Positions 19,267 through 27,338 of a stretch of 64,000 nucleotides of DNA are shown one piece after another. Numbering within the stretch: position 1 is the stretch's first letter; the number at the start of each line of letters is the position of its first letter. Origin of the DNA: Ferranicluibacter rubi (GTDB taxonomy: Bacteria > Pseudomonadota > Alphaproteobacteria > Rhizobiales > Rhizobiaceae); the NCBI RefSeq assembly GCF_011603255.1, contig NZ_JAANCM010000004.1, positions 248,001 to 312,000 on the forward strand, in the 5' to 3' direction. The translations under genes were made by a program, and so were the position numbers. The notes under the pieces are model-generated. The model was not told the origin of the DNA and did no database searches. It worked only from the letters and a program-made list of their open reading frames with translations.

Positions 19267-20274
19267 TCAGGGATAAAGGCACTTGATGTATCCGCCGGAC
19301 GCCCCGGCCCGACGCTCGATCATGGAGGCAAGCCGTCTCAGCCCGCGGCCAGGCTTGCCGGCATTGCGGTCGATCGGATTGGGCAGGGAAACCGCGAGAA
19401 GGGCCGCCTGCCGTCGCGTCAGCTTGGAGGCCGGCACGCCGAAATGATGCTGGGCTGCGGCCTCCGCGCCATAGATGCCCGGCCCCCATTCGGCGATATT
19501 GAGATAGATCTCCATCAGACGTCGCTTGGTCCAGACGAAATCGGCCGCGAGCGCCAAGGGCAACTCCATGGCCTTGCGCACGAAGGAGCGGCCGTTCCAG
19601 AGAAACAGGTTCTTGGCCGTCTGCATGGGGATGGTGCTCGCGCCACGCGTCTGCTCGCCCTCCAGCGCGTCATCCACGACACCGCGCATCTGCACCCAGT
19701 CGACCCCGGCATGCATGCAGAACTGCCCGTCTTCCGACATCATCACCGACTGCACGAGATTGGGCGAGATCTTCTCGAACGGCACCCATTGCCGATCATA
19801 GCCGCGGAGAAGGGCCAGATCGCGCAGCATGAGCGAGGACACCGGATGCACGAAATTCGGCGAATAGAGGATGATCAGGGCGTAGGGCAGCAGGAGGAGA
19901 ACGACCGCGACGACGAGAAGCTGACGCCACCGGCGCCTGATCCGCGCGAACATGCCTCGTTTGGCGTTTGACGGCAGTTCCTCATCTCCAGCTGTGTCCG
20001 GACCCCGCACGTCCTGACTTGCCGCATCCCGTCTGGCAGGATCCGTAGGGACGTCGTCGCGCAAGGACACGTCTTCGGCGCGAACCTCGCTTATCCCTTG
20101 CTCAGGGCTCGAAGCACGGACCTCAGCGGCATCGTGCTCGCTTGGCATATCGACCGGGAGCTTACGGAGGTCTGGCCCCCGCGATTCTGGCTCACGTGGT
20201 TCGGGTACGATATCCCAACTCTGATCGTCCCGACTGATCAACCCGTCCGTCGCCCCATCCGTACTCTCCGTCAT
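19267..20274 (-). CDS. mtgA: Monofunctional peptidoglycan transglycosylase MtgA with long N-terminal extension
   Basis: A 335-residue glycosyltransferase-51 protein that polymerises lipid II into glycan strands at the periplasmic face of the inner membrane. The catalytic Glu181 is in MMSEDGQF, followed by [15 protein letters not shown] and [21 protein letters not shown] single membrane helix covers about residues 117-137. Typical MtgA has 230-245 residues; here an extra 107 acidic, hydrophilic residues lie on the cytoplasmic side before the helix. Starting at Met108 (19953) would give the normal length, but neither start has a good ribosome site. Whether the extension is made is open. Confidence 0.9.
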   Translation of the reverse strand: MTESTDGATDGLISRDDQSWDIVPEPREPESRGPDLRKLPVDMPSEHDAAEVRASSPEQGISEVRAEDVSLRDDVPTDPARRDAASQDVRGPDTAGDEELPSNAKRGMFARIRRRWRQLLVVAVVLLLLPYALIILYSPNFVHPVSSLMLRDLALLRGYDRQWVPFEKISPNLVQSVMMSEDGQFCMHAGVDWVQMRGVVDDALEGEQTRGASTIPMQTAKNLFLWNGRSFVRKAMELPLALAADFVWTKRRLMEIYLNIAEWGPGIYGAEAAAQHHFGVPASKLTRRQAALLAVSLPNPIDRNAGKPGRGLRRLASMIERRAGASGGYIKCLYP

Positions 20275-20384
20275 AGTCTAAGATCGGGGGGATTTGAACG
20301 TCCTTTTCACCGCTGTCCCCGGTAGAGACGCGGTTGCCGGTGAAATTTATTGAACGCGCCGCACGCGCATGCCAAAGAGCCGCC

Positions 20385-21299
20385 ATGAACGCAGCTGCCC
20401 AGACCTTCGATACCCAACTCCGGCAGAGTGCCGACCAGGTTACGGCCTGCCTCGAAGCGCTCCTGAGCGACACGGTCGCACCCGACGAGATCGCCCGCCC
20501 GCCCGCACTGCTCGCCGCCATGCGCCATGGCGTGCTGAACGGCGGCAAGCGACTGCGCCCCTTTCTGGTGATGGAAAGCACGGCGCTGTTCGGCGGAGAT
20601 GCGCAAGCTGCCATCCGGGTGGCCGCTGCCCTCGAATGCGTGCATTGCTATTCCCTCGTCCACGACGATCTGCCGGCCATGGACGACGACGACCTGCGCC
20701 GCGGCCAGCCGACCGTCCACATCGCCTATGGAGAGGCGAATGCCATCCTCGCCGGCGACAGCCTGCTGACCCTCGCCTTCGACATTCTGGCAGGGCCAGA
20801 GACGGGGCTACCCGATGCCGTGAAGACGGCGCTCGTGCTGGCGCTCGCCCGCACCTCCGGCCTCGGCGGTATGGCCGGCGGACAGGCGCTGGATCTGGCA
20901 GCGGAAACGACCGCACCCGACGAAGAGGGCATCGTCACCCTGCAGGCGATGAAGACCGGTGCCCTCATCCGGTTTGCCTGCGAAGCCGGTGCGATCGTCT
21001 CCGGCACGGGTGCCGAAGACCGCGTGCGCCTGCGCCAGTTCGGCGAACGCATCGGCCGCGCCTTTCAGCTTGCGGACGACCTTCTCGACCTCAAGGCAGA
21101 CGCTGAGACCATGGGCAAGGCGACCGGCAAGGACGAAGCCCGCGGCAAGGCGACACTGGTCGCCCGCCGCGGCACCGACTGGGCCGAAGCCGAACTCGCA
21201 CGTCTTGTTGCAGAGGCCAGCACTCTCCTCGCGCCATATGGCGACGCAGCGAAAACGCTGATCGACGCCGCCGCCTTCGTCGCCAACCGCGATCATTAA
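20385..21299 (+). CDS. ispA: Short-chain polyprenyl diphosphate synthase (farnesyl/geranyl type)
   Basis: A 304-residue isoprenyl synthase that condenses isopentenyl and allylic diphosphates. GGKRLRP is at residues 53-59, the first Asp-rich motif is in VHDDLPAMDDDD (D94, D95), and the second (LADDLLD) is near residue 230. A short insertion between the Asp pairs is characteristic of IspA. I prefer the ATG at 20385; the frame opens 17 codons earlier without a better ribosome site. It is convergent with the hydantoinase gene and near no other isoprenoid gene; ispG lies 37 kb away in the same window. Product chain length cannot be fixed by eye. Confidence 0.93.
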   Translation: MNAAAQTFDTQLRQSADQVTACLEALLSDTVAPDEIARPPALLAAMRHGVLNGGKRLRPFLVMESTALFGGDAQAAIRVAAALECVHCYSLVHDDLPAMDDDDLRRGQPTVHIAYGEANAILAGDSLLTLAFDILAGPETGLPDAVKTALVLALARTSGLGGMAGGQALDLAAETTAPDEEGIVTLQAMKTGALIRFACEAGAIVSGTGAEDRVRLRQFGERIGRAFQLADDLLDLKADAETMGKATGKDEARGKATLVARRGTDWAEAELARLVAEASTLLAPYGDAAKTLIDAAAFVANRDH

Positions 21300-21358
21300 G
21301 CCGAGGCGACCGTCGCGTCCCCCAACGCAGCCGCACGGGTTGTGTGACCGGCCTCCAT

Positions 21359-22765
21359 CTACCGGATCAGCGCAGACTTGCCCCTCGGGAGATACGTGCC
21401 TGTCGGCGTATCGCTCTCGGCAGGTTTGCCGTCCTTGACGATCGTCCGGCCGCGCAGGAGCACGCGGGTGGGCCAGCCCTGGATGTCGAGGCCTTCGTAA
21501 GGCGTGTAGTCGGCGCCGTGGTGGAGAAGGTCGTTGGTGAGCGTGGTGCGCTTCTCGGGGTCCCAGAGGGCGAGGTCGGCATCCGAGCCGATGGCGATGG
21601 TGCCCTTGCGGGGATAGAGCCCGTAGAGCTTGGCATGGTTGGTGGCCGTGACCGCAACAAAGGTATTGAGGTCGATGCGGCCCCTCATCACGCCTTCGGA
21701 AAAGAGGATGGGAAGGCGGGTGGCAACGCCCGGAATACCGTTCGGGATCCAGCGGAAATGGCGCTTGCCCTTCTCGTTCAGCTTGCCCTCGGGGTCATCG
21801 AAGCGGAAGGGGCAATGATCGGAGGAGAACAGGTCGAACACGCCCTGTTCGAGGCCCTCCCAGCAGGCGTCCTGGCTCGCCTCGTCGCGCGGCGGCGGCG
21901 AGCAGACGTATTTTGCCCCCTCGAGCGCATCCTGATCGAGATCGTCCGCCGTCAGCATCAGATATTGCGGGCAGGTTTCGCCGGCGATCTTCTGGCCGCG
22001 CTGGCGGGCGCGCCGGATTTCCTCCATCGCCTCGCGGTTGGAAACGTGGACGATGACGATCGGCACATCGACGATTTCGGCAAGCGACAGAGCGCGGTGG
22101 GTCGCCTCACGTTCAGCCGCGACCGGCCGGGTCGTCGCGTGGAATTTCGGGGCGAACTTGCCCTCCTCCTCGTGACGGCCGATGAGGTAGCGGATGGCAT
22201 CCTCGTTCTCGCAATGAACCATGACGAGCGCACCGGTGCGCCGCGCCGTGTCGAGCGTGGCGAGGATCTCGTCGTCGCGCAGCCGCAGGCCCTCATAAGT
22301 CATGAAGACCTTCATCGAGGTATAGCCGTCCTCGACCAGCGCCGGCACTTCCTGGCCGAGCACCTCCGGCGTCGGGTCGGTAATGACCATGTGGAAGGAC
22401 ACATCCACATGGCATTTGTCCTCTGCCTTCGCATGATAGATCTTCAGGGCTTCGCGCAGTGATTGGCCCTTCTCCTGTATGCAGAAGGCCATGACGGTCG
22501 TGTTTCCGCCAATGGCGGCCGAGCGGGTGCCGCTGTCGAAATCGTCGGCCATGACGATGCCGTCGCCGGAGGGCTGGTCGAGATGCACATGGCTGTCGAT
22601 ACCGCCGGGAAGGACGAGAAGGCCGGTCGCATCGATGATCTCGTCGGCGTCCGTCAGCTCCGCCGCGAGTGCGACGATACGGCCGTCGCGGATGCCGATA
22701 TCGCTTTTGAACGTATCGGAGGCCGTCACCACCGTTCCATGGCGGATCACCGTGTCGAAGCGCAT
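21359..22765 (-). CDS. hydA: Dihydropyrimidinase / D-hydantoinase
   Basis: A 468-residue amidohydrolase that opens cyclic amides such as dihydropyrimidines or hydantoins. The binuclear metal site is complete: His59 and His61 (HVH), the carboxylated Lys152 (TSMKVF), His184 (VHCEN), His240 (VHVSN) and Asp316 (SDHCPF). The length fits. It is last in a five-gene operon with a class-V PLP enzyme and an amino-acid type ABC transporter. No N-carbamoylase, which would normally follow in hydantoin or pyrimidine breakdown, is in this cluster. The physiological substrate may therefore differ from hydantoin. Confidence 0.92.
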   Translation of the reverse strand: MRFDTVIRHGTVVTASDTFKSDIGIRDGRIVALAAELTDADEIIDATGLLVLPGGIDSHVHLDQPSGDGIVMADDFDSGTRSAAIGGNTTVMAFCIQEKGQSLREALKIYHAKAEDKCHVDVSFHMVITDPTPEVLGQEVPALVEDGYTSMKVFMTYEGLRLRDDEILATLDTARRTGALVMVHCENEDAIRYLIGRHEEEGKFAPKFHATTRPVAAEREATHRALSLAEIVDVPIVIVHVSNREAMEEIRRARQRGQKIAGETCPQYLMLTADDLDQDALEGAKYVCSPPPRDEASQDACWEGLEQGVFDLFSSDHCPFRFDDPEGKLNEKGKRHFRWIPNGIPGVATRLPILFSEGVMRGRIDLNTFVAVTATNHAKLYGLYPRKGTIAIGSDADLALWDPEKRTTLTNDLLHHGADYTPYEGLDIQGWPTRVLLRGRTIVKDGKPAESDTPTGTYLPRGKSALIR

Positions 22766-22798
22766 CGTTCTCTCCTTCTTGTATCCTGCATGGCCTGC

Positions 22799-24064
22799 TC
22801 AGCTCGCCTTGGCCAGCCCGGCATCACCCGCAAGGATGCGGTCGAGGGCAGCGGTAAAGCGATCGACCTCTTCCAGCGTGTTGTAGTGGACCATGGAAAC
22901 CCGCAGCATGCCGCCATGGTCGGTGAGGCCGAGATATTCGGCAAGGCGGCGCGAGTGGAAATCGCCGAACCGCATGGCGATCTTCTCGGCGTCCATCGCC
23001 TTGCAAAGCTCGCCAGCATCACGGCCATCGAAGCGGAAGGCGATGGTGGGCACACGCGTATCGTTGCGGTTGGTCGCCTGGCCAACAATGCGGCAGTCGT
23101 TGCGCGCCCGGAGATAGGTGAGGAGCCGCTCGGCCAAGGCATTCTCCTGCGTCGTGATCGCCGAGAAGGCGGCCTCGATCTTCCGGCGGGTCGTGCCGGT
23201 CTCGCCGGCCTGCTCGCCCAGCGTCGCGAGATAATCGACGATGCCGCAGGTGGCATAGGCAAGCTCGTAGTTCGGGTTGCCGGGCTCCAGCTTGCCCGGC
23301 ACTTTGTCCTTGCCGTAGAAGTAGTGGTAGAGCGTGTCGAGCTCCAGCAACAGGTCGTATTTGCCGTACATCAGCGCGTAGTGCGGCCCGTAGGTCTTGT
23401 AGAGGCTGAAGACGTAATAATCGGCATCGAAGGCCTGCACGTCCACGGCCCGGTGCGGCGCATAGGCAACGGCATCGACGCAGATCCGGGCGCCGCGCGC
23501 ATGCACGAAATCGGCGATCTCGCGGATCGGGTTAACCGAGCCGAGAATGTTGGAGACGTGGGTAACGCAGACGAGCTTCGTGCGCTCGGTCATCAGCGGC
23601 GCGAGATCGGCTGGATCGAGCGTCATGGTTTCCGTGTTCAGCGGCCAGATCTTGAGCGTGATTCCAGCGGCCTGCAGCCGGTCCCAGGGGCCGATATTGG
23701 ATTCGTGATCGCTGACGGTGATGACGATCTCGTCGCCCGGGGACAGCTGGCTCTGCATGGCACGGGCAAGATTCTGGAGAAGCGCCGTGGTCGAGCTGCC
23801 GAAGACGATTTCTTCCGGTCGGTTGGCGTTGACCAGATGCATGGCCGCCGTGCGTGCCTCGTAGAGCGCGCGGGCCGCCTCCTGCGACACGTCGTAGGAA
23901 CCGCCGATCTGGACGTTCTTGTCGATCAGGAACGTATTGATGCGGTCGAGCGCGCCTTTGAGGATCTGCGATCCCCCGGCATTGTCGAAGAAGGCCCAGC
24001 CTTTGGCGAGCCCTGGAAACTGGCTGCGCACATAATCGAGATCGAGCGGCGTCGTGGTGGCCAT
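22799..24064 (-). CDS. Class-V PLP enzyme, cysteine-desulfurase-like (VC1184/TIGR01976 type)
   Basis: A 421-residue fold-type I PLP enzyme. Lys223 in FSLYKTYGPH is the predicted Schiff-base lysine and SDHESNIGPW binds near the cofactor. It resembles the SufS/CsdA group, but the desulfurase catalytic cysteine is missing: where SufS has RTGHHCAMPL this protein has RFGDFHSRRL. It is therefore unlikely to be a sulfur donor and could be a lyase, transaminase or epimerase acting on an amino acid. The start at 24064 follows GGAGGA. It lies between the ABC ATPase and hydantoinase genes, with gaps of 29 and 33 nt, so the substrate is probably shared with them. Confidence 0.85.
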   Translation of the reverse strand: MATTTPLDLDYVRSQFPGLAKGWAFFDNAGGSQILKGALDRINTFLIDKNVQIGGSYDVSQEAARALYEARTAAMHLVNANRPEEIVFGSSTTALLQNLARAMQSQLSPGDEIVITVSDHESNIGPWDRLQAAGITLKIWPLNTETMTLDPADLAPLMTERTKLVCVTHVSNILGSVNPIREIADFVHARGARICVDAVAYAPHRAVDVQAFDADYYVFSLYKTYGPHYALMYGKYDLLLELDTLYHYFYGKDKVPGKLEPGNPNYELAYATCGIVDYLATLGEQAGETGTTRRKIEAAFSAITTQENALAERLLTYLRARNDCRIVGQATNRNDTRVPTIAFRFDGRDAGELCKAMDAEKIAMRFGDFHSRRLAEYLGLTDHGGMLRVSMVHYNTLEEVDRFTAALDRILAGDAGLAKAS

Positions 24065-24093
24065 CCGTGTTGTCCTCCGTATTGTTTTCTTGT

Positions 24094-24855
24094 TCAGTGG
24101 TTGAGGACAGCGCGCAGGAAGCTGCGCGTGCGCTCTTGCCTCGGGCTGTCGAAGATCTGCTCCGGCGTGCCGGCTTCCACCAGCCGTCCGCTGTCCATGA
24201 AGATGACGCGGTCGGCGACCTGGCGGGCAAAGCCCATCTCGTGCGTGACGATGATCATGGTCACGCCGGTGCCGGCGAGCTTGCGCATCACGTCCAGAAC
24301 CTCTCCCACCATTTCCGGGTCGAGCGAAGATGTCGGTTCGTCGAAGAGCAGCACGCGCGGCTCCATGGCCAGCGCCCGGGCAATGGCCACGCGCTGCTGC
24401 TGTCCGCCGGAAAGCTGGGCCGGAAACTTCTCCGCCTGTTCGCCGATGCCGACGCGGGCGAGCAGGTCGCGGGCCTTGCGCTCGGCATCGGCCTTCACCG
24501 TGCCGCGCACCCGCATGGGCGCGAGCATGACGTTCTTCAGCACGGTCATGTGCGGGAAGAGATTGAACGACTGGAACACCATGCCGACCTCGGCCCGCAC
24601 CTTGGCAAGCGCCTTGCCGGGTGCAACGCGGATACCATCGACCGTGATCGTGCTGTCCGCCGAGAAGGGCTCCAGATGATTGATGCAACGGATCAGCGTC
24701 GATTTGCCGGAGCCGGACGGGCCAATGACGCAGACGACCTCGCCCTCGGCGATATCGAGATCAATGCCGTGGAGGACCGTGAAGGTGCCATAGGCCTTGG
24801 TGAGGCCGCGGATGGAGATGATCGCGGGAACGGGCGTGGTGATGGTCGTGCTCAT
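24094..24855 (-). CDS. Polar amino-acid ABC transporter ATPase (GlnQ type)
   Basis: A 253-residue ATP-binding subunit of a polar amino-acid importer. Walker A is GPSGSGKS (45-52), the signature is LSGGQQQR, and Walker B is VLLFDEPTS. The sequence is typical of GlnQ/HisP proteins. The start overlaps the stop of the permease gene (ATGA), so the two are translationally coupled. The open frame extends far upstream through the permease, but the start at 24855 gives the normal length. Confidence 0.95.
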   Translation of the reverse strand: MSTTITTPVPAIISIRGLTKAYGTFTVLHGIDLDIAEGEVVCVIGPSGSGKSTLIRCINHLEPFSADSTITVDGIRVAPGKALAKVRAEVGMVFQSFNLFPHMTVLKNVMLAPMRVRGTVKADAERKARDLLARVGIGEQAEKFPAQLSGGQQQRVAIARALAMEPRVLLFDEPTSSLDPEMVGEVLDVMRKLAGTGVTMIIVTHEMGFARQVADRVIFMDSGRLVEAGTPEQIFDSPRQERTRSFLRAVLNH

Positions 24856-25526
24856 CAGCGTTTCCCCCGTGCGAAATGTTTCTCGAGGCGGGCGACGACG
24901 GCGACCATCGGCCAGAGCAGCAGGACGTAGATGATGGCGGCACCGATCAGCGGCGTCGGGTTGGCCGAGAGCGCCTGCGCCTGCGTCGCCTGTTTCAGAA
25001 GGTCCGGCATGGCGACGACGGAGGCGAGCGACGTGTCCTTCATGACGTTGATGCAATTGTTGGTGAGCGGCGGAATGACGATGCGGACAGCCTGCGGCAG
25101 GATGACATCGATCATCGTGTGCCTGTTGGAGAGGCCAAGCGCCGCCGACGCCTCGAACTGGCCATGCGGAATGGCCTCGATGCCGGCGCGGAAGATCTCG
25201 GCCGTATAGGCAGCCGACACCAGCGAGAGGGCCGTGACCGCAGAGAGGAAGGGCGACAGGCGGATGCCGACGAAAGGAAGCGCATAATAGACGACGATCA
25301 GCAGAACGAGCAGCGGAATCGAGCGGAAGATATCGATATAGATGCGGATCAGCAGCTTGAAGAAAGCCGGAGCGTAGAGCCGCGCGATGGCCAGGAACAG
25401 GCCGCCTGCAAGACCGCAGAGAATACTGGTGACGCCGATCTGCAGCGTGACCACAAGACCCCACATGAGCTGCGGCAGACTGTCGGCCAGCACCTGCATG
25501 TTGAAGAAGGTATTGATGAGATTCAT
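24855..25526 (-). CDS. Amino-acid ABC transporter permease (HisM/GlnP type)
   Basis: A 223-residue inner-membrane permease with about five helices. The EAA loop [24 protein letters not shown] couples to the ATPase. Only one permease gene is present, so the transporter is probably a homodimer of this subunit. It lies 63 nt after the binding-protein gene, from which it is separated by a hairpin, and overlaps the ATPase gene by 1 nt. Confidence 0.94.
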   Translation of the reverse strand: MNLINTFFNMQVLADSLPQLMWGLVVTLQIGVTSILCGLAGGLFLAIARLYAPAFFKLLIRIYIDIFRSIPLLVLLIVVYYALPFVGIRLSPFLSAVTALSLVSAAYTAEIFRAGIEAIPHGQFEASAALGLSNRHTMIDVILPQAVRIVIPPLTNNCINVMKDTSLASVVAMPDLLKQATQAQALSANPTPLIGAAIIYVLLLWPMVAVVARLEKHFARGKR

Positions 25527-25548
25527 GGCCGAAACGGCTCCCTGGCAT

Positions 25549-25577
25549 CCGGCAGGACCTTTGTGCGATCCTGCCGG
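25549..25577 (-). terminator. Intercistronic hairpin after the binding-protein gene
   Basis: CCGGCAGGA and TCCTGCCGG form nine perfect pairs around an 11-nt loop. It lies in the gap between the binding-protein and permease genes. There is no T-run, so it more likely stabilises the upstream mRNA or attenuates than fully terminates. Confidence 0.55.
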
Positions 25578-25589
25578 TGCGGTTGCGGC

Positions 25590-26387
25590 TTACTTGGCCT
25601 TGGGCATGTCCATGACGGCGACGGTCGAGGTCGTATCCTCGGCCTTGGCACCGAACCAGGTCTCGTGAAGCTTGGCGATGAAGCCTTCGCCCTTGAGCTT
25701 GGTGATCACGTCGTTGACCTCGGCAGCCAGCGGGTCGCCCTTGTTGAACATGATCGAGTATTTTTCGCCGGTCGGGATGCGCTCGACGACCTTCAGCTCC
25801 GGCTTGTCCTTGACGTAGTAGAGCAGCGCCGGAATGTCGGAGATGTAGCCATCGACGCGGCCGGCGACGAGGTCGAGCATGGCGGGCTGCAGGCCTTCGA
25901 AGCGACGGATCTCGCCCAGCTTGTACTCGACCTTGTGCGCGTCCGCCCACATGTCGCCGGTCGAGCCGGTATCGACGCCGACGACCTTCTCGCCCATGTC
26001 CTTGAGGCCGGTGATGCCGGAGGCGGCGGTCACGGTCAGCGACTGGTCGCTGTCGTAATAGGGCTGGGCGAAGCTGACGGAGGCCAGGCGCTTCTCGGTG
26101 ATGGTGATCGAGGAGACCGCCATGTTGATGCGGCCGGACTGGACGGCCGGGAAGAGGCCGTTGAACGGCGTGTTGACGAATTCGACCGTCTTGCCGAGGC
26201 GCTTGGCGATTTCGTTGACGAGATCGACTTCGAAACCTGTCACCTTGCCGCTTGCATCTTCGAATTCCCACGGCACGTTGCCGATATTGGCACCGACCGT
26301 GAGATCGGCGGCGAGAGCGCTGGCCGTGCCAAAGATAGCGAGGACGCCGGCAAGAAGCGTTGTTTTGAGAGTGTTCGTTCGTGTCAT
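25590..26387 (-). CDS. Periplasmic amino-acid-binding protein of ABC importer
   Basis: A 265-residue family-3 solute-binding protein. It has a signal peptide: basic start, hydrophobic core [14 protein letters not shown] and a likely AXA cut near ALAA. The mature fold shows [43 protein letters not shown], the classic polar amino-acid-binding signature. I chose the ATG at 26387 because it follows AAGGGGA and begins the signal peptide; the longer frame adds 26 unrelated residues. It is first in the operon, directly downstream of the 29-nt palindrome. The ligand is not predictable by eye. Confidence 0.95.
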   Translation of the reverse strand: MTRTNTLKTTLLAGVLAIFGTASALAADLTVGANIGNVPWEFEDASGKVTGFEVDLVNEIAKRLGKTVEFVNTPFNGLFPAVQSGRINMAVSSITITEKRLASVSFAQPYYDSDQSLTVTAASGITGLKDMGEKVVGVDTGSTGDMWADAHKVEYKLGEIRRFEGLQPAMLDLVAGRVDGYISDIPALLYYVKDKPELKVVERIPTGEKYSIMFNKGDPLAAEVNDVITKLKGEGFIAKLHETWFGAKAEDTTSTVAVMDMPKAK

Positions 26388-26427
26388 GAGAGTTCCCCTT
26401 GTTTTTTGAACATGACTCAATCTACAG

Positions 26428-26456
26428 TGGCCTGACTGGTCAGACCAGTCAGGCCA
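26428..26456. promoter_or_regulatory. 29-nt perfect palindrome, probable FadR/GntR operator
   Basis: Two 14-nt arms, TGGCCTGACTGGTC and GACCAGTCAGGCCA, are perfect reverse complements around a single A. The core TGGTC-A-GACCA matches the TGGTxxxACCA pattern of FadR-subfamily operators. It lies 41 nt upstream of the binding-protein start and 164 nt upstream of the FadR-type regulator, so it can control both. Confidence 0.85.
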
Positions 26457-26620
26457 AAAAAGCACGATGCTTTCCGCTTGGCAATGGCCGCGAACAAAAT
26501 AGATTGGGCGCCTGTCTCTCGGATTTTGGACCCGGATACGGCAGGAATTGATATGTCGGCGGCAAGAGCTGGGGCGCCAGCGCCTATCGCCAAGTGCTTG
26601 AGGTGCGGAGTGGGGTTTTC

Positions 26621-27319
26621 ATGTTGAACAAGACGCTCGTCCCGCAATCGGTCGCCCGCGAGATCCAGGCGATGATCCAGAACGGCACGTTGAAAGCGGG
26701 CGAGAAAATCCCGTCTCAGCGCGGATTTTCGCAGACGCTCGGCGTCAGCCGCGCATCTCTGCGCGAGGCGCTTCTGACACTGGAAACGCTGGGTCTTCTG
26801 AAGACGGAAGCAGGGCGCGGCACCTTCGTGACTGTGTCGACAGAGGGTGCGGGGCGCGCCTCCGGCCATATGGCCCCCTGGCGCTATTCCGACAGCTATT
26901 CGGTGTTCGACGTCTTCCAGACGCGGATTCTGCTGGAGGGCGAGATCGCGCGACTGTCGGCCGGTCGCCTGACGCAGTTGCAGCTCGACCGGATGGAGAT
27001 GGCGACGCAGACCATGGAGGAATGCTGGGCGCGGCAGGATCTCCTGTCCAATGTGGAAGCGGACCTCGACTTTCACGGCACGATCGTCTCGGCCTGTTCG
27101 AACGCCATGCTGAAGGCGCTCTATCAGACGGTGCGCGATCAGGTAACGGAAACGCAACGCCAGCCGATCCCGATCACCGACCCGGAACGCATGCGCCATT
27201 CAATCGCCGAACATCGCCGGATCATCGCAGCACTCCGGAACAACGATGCCGCAGCGGCGCGCCAGGAAATGGAAGCGCATATCCGCAACACCGCGCGCTG
27301 CGCCGGGCTTTCGCCGTAA
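26621..27319 (+). CDS. GntR-family regulator, FadR subfamily
   Basis: A 232-residue regulator. The winged helix (residues about 8-70) includes PSQRGFSQTLGVSRASLREALLTLETLGLLKTEAGRGTFV. The C-terminal FCD ligand domain has the metal-type ligands Asp and His in LDFHGTIV, His in IAEHRRII and His in MEAHIRNTA. GGAG lies shortly before the ATG. It is divergent from the hydantoinase/ABC operon, with the 29-nt palindrome between, so it is very probably that operon's repressor. The effector is likely a small carboxylate or amino acid taken up by the transporter. Confidence 0.93.
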   Translation: MLNKTLVPQSVAREIQAMIQNGTLKAGEKIPSQRGFSQTLGVSRASLREALLTLETLGLLKTEAGRGTFVTVSTEGAGRASGHMAPWRYSDSYSVFDVFQTRILLEGEIARLSAGRLTQLQLDRMEMATQTMEECWARQDLLSNVEADLDFHGTIVSACSNAMLKALYQTVRDQVTETQRQPIPITDPERMRHSIAEHRRIIAALRNNDAAAARQEMEAHIRNTARCAGLSP

Positions 27320-27338
27320 CCACAGCGCCGATCGCGTG

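Noticed and set aside
22463-24679. 738-codon plus-strand open frame across the hydantoinase, PLP enzyme and ATPase genes
   Set aside because: It spans three real minus-strand genes and their spacers.
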